Origin: Cardinalis cardinalis
Lineage: Eukaryota > Chordata > Aves > Passeriformes > Cardinalidae
Reading direction: 5' to 3'
Assembly (NCBI GenBank): GCA_014549065.1
Contig: JACDOX010000001.1
Location: forward strand, 7,817,736-7,881,735
DNA length: 64,000 nucleotides
The notes under the pieces are model-generated. The model made no database searches and was not told the DNA's origin. It worked only from the letters and a program-made list of their open reading frames with translations. Of this stretch, positions 57,901-64,000 are shown in pieces; the first letter of the stretch is position 1, and every line of letters starts with the position of its first letter. The translations under genes and the position numbers were made by a program.

Positions 57901-60900
57901 AAGATCTATAGGCAAAAGAAAAGTTTGGCTGTTTATACACATTACCAGAAGAAAACTGAACTGTGAATACTCAGATTACATTCCTACCTCGTTCCATGTT
58001 ATTTTCAGTAGCCGGAATATCCNAGCTCAGACTTCCCAGAGCCAACAGCCTCCCTGACTGCTCATCAAGTTGCTTTTCCAGTTGCAGTATTTTCCTTTCT
58101 CTATCCTGAAAAAAATAAGGGCATATGGTAGAATTTGTCTGCACTTCTGCTTGATCTGATGCATTAGTGTGCATCCTTCAATTACACCACACAGACATGT
58201 GTAATTTTAAATTATTTCACAGGTTATAGTTAGGAAATAAGGGATAACACTCAGGTCACAAAGACATCTAGGAGGAAGTTTCTTTACAAAGGAGTCAACT
58301 CTTCCAGTCTGAGAATTTTCAAACTGTGTTAAAAGTAACCATATGGCAGAAAGGAAACTTTAGCATGTCTGTGCTAAACATTGTTGCAAGTTAGCCTGCT
58401 AACTAAGAAAAAAATACTTCACAGAGCTACATTTTAATCTCAAACTCTTTCCCAGTATCTGTCAGGTTGCTGGCGTGGTATTTCAGAGTGAGAAACCAAA
58501 CAAGTGGCATCATCAAGANAAGTTATTCATCTAACTCTGGTTTTCTGAAGCTGCCCGCTCAGATTCATGCTGTTCTCTCTTTTGTCAGCTAACCCTCCTA
58601 CATCTCAGGGATTTCAGTAGTTTCTTATCTGACTTGCTACCAAAAGCATCTTGGTCTTTGAACCTTCCCTTATGCAGCCTCTTGGCTAGTATAACAGCAC
58701 TGTTAAAACTCTTTGTCCACTCTAATNTAGTGTATAGTTAGGATTTAACTGAACATAGAAACAGAGTCCAAGTGAGGAAAAGAGACAAATATGAAAGAGA
58801 TAGAAAAACACAGGCCATTATATAATATGGTGTTGCTTGTCAGCACCTCAATGGAGACTGTAAAGCAGAAATATTTATATACCACAATCTACAAGAGAAA
58901 CCCACTTCTCATGTCTTGAAAGGAACCTGTCTATCCATAGAGTGTGATAGTTTATCAGTTCCAGAACAGGAGAGGGCAATGAGAAAACTCCTCTTGTGGA
59001 CACCACAGCTGTTCTATTCTTCCACTAAAAACCCTCTGAAAACAAGACCCAAAGGGCTCTTCTGCTCCCTGGATGCACTTAACCATCCATGCAGAGGTTA
59101 GAAAACTGAGTTGCTCATAGCTAACCTGGCTGCATTGCAAAAGGAGTAGCAACTTACAAATGCCAACNGCAAGCAATTCTATGTTTAAGTACATTCAGGA
59201 GATTCAGTTCTCTCCTGCATGAACTTGGATTTTTCATGGGTTTCTTATCCCACAATCCTCCCACCAACCTCCAGACCAGAGATAAGTTAAAATTAAAATA
59301 GCTATCCTCTAACAAATTCCCCATCACTCTCTCAGAGCAGCATTTTAATCTACATCCTATGNTGCCAAAGATCTCTAGAAAGACAGACTCTTGTATACAT
59401 CATTCCCCTGGGTGTTCCAGTCATTGCACCCCAAAGATAAAGATNCCTTGGATTTAACTGAACTGTGCCCTCAAAAATCAAGAGGCTTAGGTGTGCACTA
59501 CAGGTGGTGCCAGAAAAAGACATCTGTATGCTTATGGTGAGCATTGAACACAGAACAGCAAGGCTGAACTGCTAGTTATTTTCCTTGTTTAGTGTTATAT
59601 CCAAAATCCCAGAGTGATTCTGTTAAAGAAAAGCAAAATTTACAGTTAAGAGGCTAGAGCATACTTTAATGGCAGTCAAGTCATACCTCAACTTTCTCTT
59701 GTTCAGCTAAAAATTCCTCAATGGGAACATAATGCTCTTCAATTTGTTCCATTGCACACATATATGCATGTTTCTTAATGGCCTCTTTATACATTTCAAA
59801 TTTGCTCTCGAGTTTTTCTTCATAGCTGTCTTTCATGTCTTCCAAGCGGTTGCTGAAGAGAACGTTAGTTATGCATGATGTGTTTGCAGTCCAAATAGTG
59901 CATTTGACTACATGTATCCAACTGAGAATATTAAAGTTATTTCTCTAATCAGAAATAGTGAAACAAAAAGACAAAAAAGCACTTTTTCCCTTTTAATCGC
60001 AGTGATCCTACAGACTTGCACCAAAGCGTAACTCCTACTTGGCATATACCAAAGAAATGCTATAGAAGAACATACACTTAACACCTGTCAGAAGAAAAGT
60101 TACAGAAATTAAGAAAATCCACCAACATCCAGCAACAGAAGTGATCACACCCAGTTGGATGTTATATTTGAAACATGCATCCTGGGGCCATCTTTCACTT
60201 TGGGTTTTGGTTGGTTTTTCTTTTTTTCCGTTTAAGATAAATGCCAAATTCATTTTTATAGTATCATAAAATGGCCTGGGTTGGGAGGGACCTTAAAGAT
60301 TATCTAATTCTCACATCCCTATCATGGGGAGGGACACTTTCCACTAGACCTTTCCAAAATGCTCTTCAAATGCTTCCAGGAATGGGGCATCCACAACTTC
60401 TCTAGGCAACCTGTTCCAGTGCCTCCTCACACTCACAGTAAAGCATTTTTTCATAACAACCAAGTTCAACCAACTGTCACAGTTTGAATCCACTCCCCCT
60501 TGTCCTGTCACTTCTCTTGTGAGAAGTCCCTCCCCACCTATTATTTCAATACTTTCCACATTACTGTCAAAATTTAAAAACATGCCTCATCAATGAGGCA
60601 GAAAATCACCTCAACAGAGAAAAAGCATCAATGCTAATTCACGGGTTTGGCCAAAGGCAGCCAAACAATTTTAAAGCTAATGCAGGGGTTAAACCATAGT
60701 GTGCTCAGCTGGCAACTCAGTATTAATTTTTTAAACAATTCAAACCGCAGGAAACTGATTTAAAGAAGAGTTAAGAGGAAGTGAAGTCAACTTGAGGAAT
60801 CTGGACTTGAAAAAAAAAAAAATCAAAATTCACATCAGTGCAGGGTTCATAATTCNTAAGGTAATTCATAAGGGCACAGTAATTCATAAGACAGTAAACT

Positions 60901-63764
60901 AACAGTGGCTCATGCAGAGGAGCTCAAAAGAGCTCTGATTCAAACTACCTTAAGCACATGCATGCATATTAACATGACAGAGTGTGTGTTTTGGAAAAAT
61001 CACCTCAGTGGGGTACCTGTAGCAATCTTCCACATCTGCTAAGTAGTAATAACAAGCCAGGACAGGCTCCAGTAATTACACATTCAGCTGAACAGAAAGC
61101 AGCATTACTTTTTCACTGAAAATGGGAAGAGGCTGATCTGAACAAGTTTAATATTCTTCCTTCCCTTTCCTTCCAAGGTTTTGAAATTGTCCAGCCCTGT
61201 CTTCTCTAAATAACANGAGTAGAAATGTCCTGAATATACACCTGTGTGCACACACATTCACATGAGACCTTCAGTCTCAAAGCAGACTGCAATGGGACTT
61301 GCCTCCAGGCTTCCTCTGTTTCCAGCAGCTGCCGAAACATTGCTTCTGCCATCTCTTTACGGATCTTCACCTCCAGAAGGAGCTTACTGCGCCTTTCTGC
61401 AGCTACCTTCTCCTTTAAGTCCTCTGCAGCTTTCAAGAGGTCCTAAATTTAAAACATTTCAGTTCAAAAACCAAGACTGAAATGCATATTGACATACATC
61501 TCAAACAAAATATTAATACAGGCAGACATCCACAGAGGGTACTTTTTACAAGATTATGTTTTTTGGGGTTCTACACCAANGTTTAAATATTTTCAAAGAC
61601 AAAGTTCTACTGCAAATACATCCTGTGTCCATCTTGATGGTGTCCACTATCAAAAAGTTCACTTCTGTTTTGGCATTTAAGTATCATTTTGTACAACATA
61701 ACAACATAAAAATTACTTGATTTTTTCAGTTTATTGCTATCTTTGTTTTTAAAATGCTGTGTCTTAATTCATTACTGCTGTTACCGAAAAAAAGGCACAA
61801 AAAACTAAATTATGTTCTTTTAAAGATATGTACTGCTTCCTTAATCTTCTTGTTGGGCAATCAGTTGAATTCCAAATTTAGCACTTGACCTAACTAGAAA
61901 GCCACAGGGCATCCTTCCACAGCTANACTGAACTAGGCCACTCTAGGTCTAGTCAGTCTGACACTGAACAGAAACTTTAACTTCCCATTTGATGCACCTC
62001 TTATGCTAAAACAACATTAGAATTAACAGAACTGCTTTCTTGGGTGCAGTTCTAAGTATACACGTATTTACCTCATGACTCAGAATGGTGATGTCCACTT
62101 CCTCTTCTGCAGAGGTTTCAGTACTGTCAGCAAAGTCATCTACAGATGTGTTAGCATCAAAGTGCATCATAGCTTTGCCATCACCTCCAACTAGCTTTGG
62201 TGGGAAATAACCAAAATTTTTGGGCAGGATTGTCTGGATAACCTGAAAAATCCAGAGATGATTTACCAATGCTGTCAANATTNTATGNATCANGATGNCA
62301 GGAAGAAGTGNCACGAATGCATTGTTGTATTTANACAATATTTAATGATTACATGAATGCCAACAAAAGCTTACATGCTTTTTAGCTGAAAAAATAAGAA
62401 TCCATCAATGTAACATAATTCTTACATGAACATAAGACTTAAGTACTCTAAAAAGAGTGAAAATGGAAATATCTGCTAGCGAACTTAGCATACTTGTCTA
62501 GACAGGTGGTTTCTCTTCCCCTAAAATATAAGGGTTTTGGTGTAGTTTCCTGCAAAGTTAATGAAAAGCAGAAAATCCCTACCACATTTGCTCCTTCCTG
62601 AAACAACATGACCAGATTCAGAAATTCATGCTATTTACATAAAGATTTTAAGTAACTATGTNATAGGACAGCATGCCAGAAGTTTGTCTCCACAGTACAC
62701 ACTTATAACAAAAGTCACACCTGAAGAGAATCAGAAAAATCTTCCTCTCTGAGATCATATTAGACATGCTATTACAGATTTGGAACAACATGACAGAAAT
62801 AATCTGTGGCTCCAGACTAAAAAATTACTGTACTTCTGCCATGAAAGACAGCATAGCCCACCATCCCACTCCCTGCAAGCAGAAGCTTCAGGGAACTTGA
62901 ATGAGGTTAAGGACAAACATCAACNCCAAGTCCTGAATTTAGGGGGAGATTGAGACAGAGACCAGAATGAGGCCCCCACGATCCAGGAGGAAATGGTCAT
63001 TGACCTGCTACAGCACATAGACACACACAAGTCTATGGGGCTGGAGGGGATCCCCCCAGGGGAACTGAAGGAGATGGAGGAAAAGCTTGCCNAGACATTT
63101 CTTTATTATTAATTACTTGCATTTAGCCAAATAGGAGCAATGCAATTGCAAAATANCTCATTTAGACTGCAGAGGAAGATNACACTCCTGTTACCACCAC
63201 CAGCTGTCCAAGAAGGTGTGAACAACTCATCTTGTGCANCAGATGTTTCACTGCACCCAGGTTAAGTAATTCATCAAAAGTTTGCATTGAAATACTGCAT
63301 TTGCTCAGATAGATGGTGTTAATCAGTCATATCTGAAAGTGCCCTGTGCTTTCCACAGAACATCAGTGGTGTAGAACTGAACAGTCAGAGAGCTGCAGTT
63401 GTCTTAACTTCTCATCACAAATAGGTTTGAAGATGGGAAAGACTACTANAAGCCTTTTAGAGAGAGGCCACATGCAGAAGAACTAATATGAATAATCAAG
63501 AATCCAAATCACACTAAAATCCATACAACCTGATAATTTCACAAATCTCTACTAACAAAAAACCAGAAGAATAGCAGAGAAAGTAGATATACTCTTACCT
63601 GTCTGGCTAGAGCTGAAAATTTCATGACATGCAGTGTTTCATCATATGTGGAAGTATGCTGATTGATGTTTACAATCATACAAGCTTTGCCTTTCCCACA
63701 GAAAAATGGCTGAAACAGACGAGTCAGCTTACTCTCTCTGAATGGAATATAGCTTGGCTTCATC
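54760..63764 (-). CDS. Kinesin-6 (KIF20-like) motor protein, 3' part of gene
   Basis: Eight minus-strand exons join in frame: 63764-63599, 62242-62072, 61442-61303, 59852-59687, 58105-57988, 57905-57838, 56289-56170 and 54975-54760. They give 387 codons plus TAA; the start lies off the right edge. The first exon has the C-terminal part of a kinesin motor: IPFRESKLTRLFQ, then a glycine-rich GKGKACMIVN strand and STYDETLHVMKFSALARQ. This wording is closest to the KIF20 group (KIF20A/MKLP2 and KIF20B/MPP1), plus-end motors acting at the central spindle in cytokinesis. The tail after the motor is only about 330 residues: an acidic linker, charged coiled coil in several exons, and a basic C-terminus ending GKGWGK. 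KIF20B has a far longer tail; KIF20A's is nearer in length but ends differently. I am sure of kinesin, fairly sure of kinesin-6, and unsure of the orthologue. KIF20A and KIF20B are on other human chromosomes, not beside LYN. Confidence 0.88.
56170..56289 (-). CDS. Kinesin exon: coiled coil
   Basis: 120 nt, phase 0 at both ends, 40 codons: LIKSLKFKIQKLNETLLEA, then NEGYRKMAEENSQLKHTIM. Acceptor TATTTTCAG, donor GTTAGT. It is too short to stand out as an open frame alone, but the splice sites and heptads are clear. Confidence 0.85.
57782..57810. other. Run of ambiguous bases
   Basis: Almost continuous N with a few called bases, 28 bp from the donor of a kinesin exon. It is probably a low-quality or polymorphic stretch rather than a sized gap. 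Confidence 0.9.
57838..57905 (-). CDS. Kinesin exon: short coiled-coil exon
   Basis: 68 nt encoding LMDSTLKRANEGLQKQCEEK and EE. Acceptor TTGCCTATAG, donor GTAGCT. The intron between it and the exon before is only 82 bp. The cluster of N bases at 57782-57810 lies just inside the downstream intron. Confidence 0.8.
57988..58105 (-). CDS. Kinesin exon: coiled coil with ambiguous codon
   Basis: 118 nt: DRERKILQLEKQLDEQSGRL, then LALGSLS, an ambiguous codon, and DIPATENNMER. Acceptor TTTTTTTCAG, donor GTAGGA. The N at 58023 makes a TNG codon, which is a stop only if the base is A on the coding strand. Confidence 0.85.
59687..59852 (-). CDS. Kinesin exon: coiled coil after the GC-AG intron
   Basis: 166 nt: NRLEDMKDSYEEKLESKFE, MYKEAIKKHAYMCAMEQIEE and HYVPIEEFLAEQEKVE. 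Acceptor TTCTCTTCAG, donor GTATGA. The frame stays open only if the preceding exon ends at the GC donor, giving Trp-Ser at the junction, which resembles the same tail position in KIF20A. Confidence 0.85.
60260..60585 (-). mobile_element. CR1 LINE, 3' end fragment
   Basis: Read on the plus strand it gives the reverse complement of a CR1 3' UTR: CATAAAATGGCCTGGGTTGG, GGGACCTTAAAGATTATCTA, GGGGCATCCACAACTTCTCT, CAACCTGTTCCAGTGCCTC, CCCCCTTGTCCTGTCACTTC. It is the best preserved short CR1 here. It lies in a kinesin intron, in the same direction as that gene and opposite to the CR1 copies in LYN. Confidence 0.95.
61303..61442 (-). CDS. Kinesin exon: tail coiled coil with GC donor
   Basis: 140 nt: DLLKAAEDLKEKVAAERR, then SKLLLEVKIRKEMAEAMF and RQLLETEEAW. 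Acceptor TTTAAATTTAG. The donor is AG/GCAAGT, a GC-AG intron: the nearest GT would shift the next exon into a frame with an early stop. Confidence 0.87.
62072..62242 (-). CDS. Kinesin exon: post-motor acidic linker
   Basis: 171 nt, phase 0 at both ends, 57 codons. It begins VIQTILPKNFGYFPPKLVGG directly after the motor's last exon and continues into an acidic stretch (DDFADSTETSAEEEVD). Acceptor GATTTTTTCAG, donor GTAAAT. Confidence 0.85.
62940..63095 (+). mobile_element. CR1 LINE, internal ORF2 fragment
   Basis: About 150 bp matching the part of CR1 ORF2 just before the reverse-transcriptase core (ATCCAGGAGGAAATGGTC ... CACACAAGTCTATGGGGCTGG ... GGGATCCCCCCAGGGGA). It is cut off at both ends, unlike the others, which are 3' ends. 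It lies antisense within the first visible kinesin intron. Confidence 0.85.
63599..63764 (-). CDS. Kinesin exon: end of motor domain
   Basis: 166 nt. It carries IPFRESKLTRLFQ, a highly conserved kinesin signature in the alpha-4/L12/alpha-5 microtubule-binding region, followed by MIVNINQ and the YDETLHVMKFS block that closes the motor. Acceptor CCTCCCTGAG, donor GTAAGA. The switch motifs and P-loop must lie in exons beyond the right edge; 63765-64000 holds none I can recognise. Confidence 0.93.
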
Positions 63765-64000
63765 CTCAGGGAGGGAAAAAATTAAATTGTGACACAAAAT
63801 AAAAATTGTAAAATTGTGGGCTATTTTAGCTCACCTTTACTCTGTTTCTCCTTCAGGAAAGACATCCAGTAGGATGCCCATATTTAAGCCTAAGTGATTT
63901 TACATCAAAGAGCAAGGTCTTTTACTGGATTTCATAGGCTCTCTAACAAACTGAACTATCTAGAAGTAAAAGTAGCATGGTGTTTGCATCACAGTTTCTT

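Larger units (their letters stand above)
54976..63598 (-). other. Introns of the kinesin gene
   Basis: Seven introns: 54976-56169, 56290-57837, 57906-57987, 58106-59686, 59853-61302, 61443-62071 and 62243-63598. Apart from the two CR1 fragments and the N run, I see nothing nameable in them. All use GT-AG except 59853-61302, which is GC-AG. Confidence 0.8.

Noticed and set aside
61291..61302. GT donor (GTCCCA) for the kinesin exon ending near 61303
   Set aside because: Using it puts the following exon in a frame that meets a stop after about ten codons, while AG/GCAAGT keeps it open.
63765..64000. A further upstream kinesin exon at the right edge
   Set aside because: None of the frames in this 236-bp stretch shows the expected motor sequence (the NTSLLTLGKC-type helix). 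The preceding exon must lie outside the window.

Overview
This window is from a bird nuclear genome, probably a neoavian and perhaps a songbird. The evidence is an interrupted vertebrate Src-family kinase gene with GT-AG introns, many 3'-end copies of the avian CR1 LINE, and two solo LTRs of an endogenous-retrovirus family I recognise from songbird-type genomes. The species call is inference; the avian call is firm. Isolated N bases throughout indicate draft-quality or masked sequence.

Layout. 1-3229 is intergenic and contains an antisense solo LTR (417-1073) with expanded trinucleotide repeats inside it. 3230-3740 is a CpG island with an octamer, an ETS-type site and a GC box, followed by a good splice donor; this is the promoter and non-coding first exon of LYN. 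A 21 kb first intron (3526-24580) has no coding exon and carries CR1 copies and a pentanucleotide microsatellite. Twelve coding exons of LYN follow on the plus strand (24586-51329), giving a complete 513-residue Lyn with unique, SH3, SH2 and kinase domains. Every splice phase joins cleanly. The 3' UTR ends near 52770.

After about 1.3 kb of intergenic DNA, a second gene runs on the minus strand from its stop codon at 54760 to beyond the right edge. Eight exons were assembled by hand (387 codons). The first encodes the end of a kinesin motor domain and the rest a short coiled-coil tail with a basic C-terminus. It looks like a kinesin-6 (KIF20-type) protein, and one of its introns has a GC donor. 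LYN and this gene are arranged tail to tail.

Most notable points: the alternative donor that separates LynA from LynB is preserved; a sense-oriented solo LTR sits 23 bp from the exon 9 donor and has lost the poly(A) hexamer kept by its intergenic relative; and a short-tailed kinesin-6 gene lies next to LYN, where the human map has none. I found no operon-like, CRISPR-like or otherwise novel multi-gene system here.
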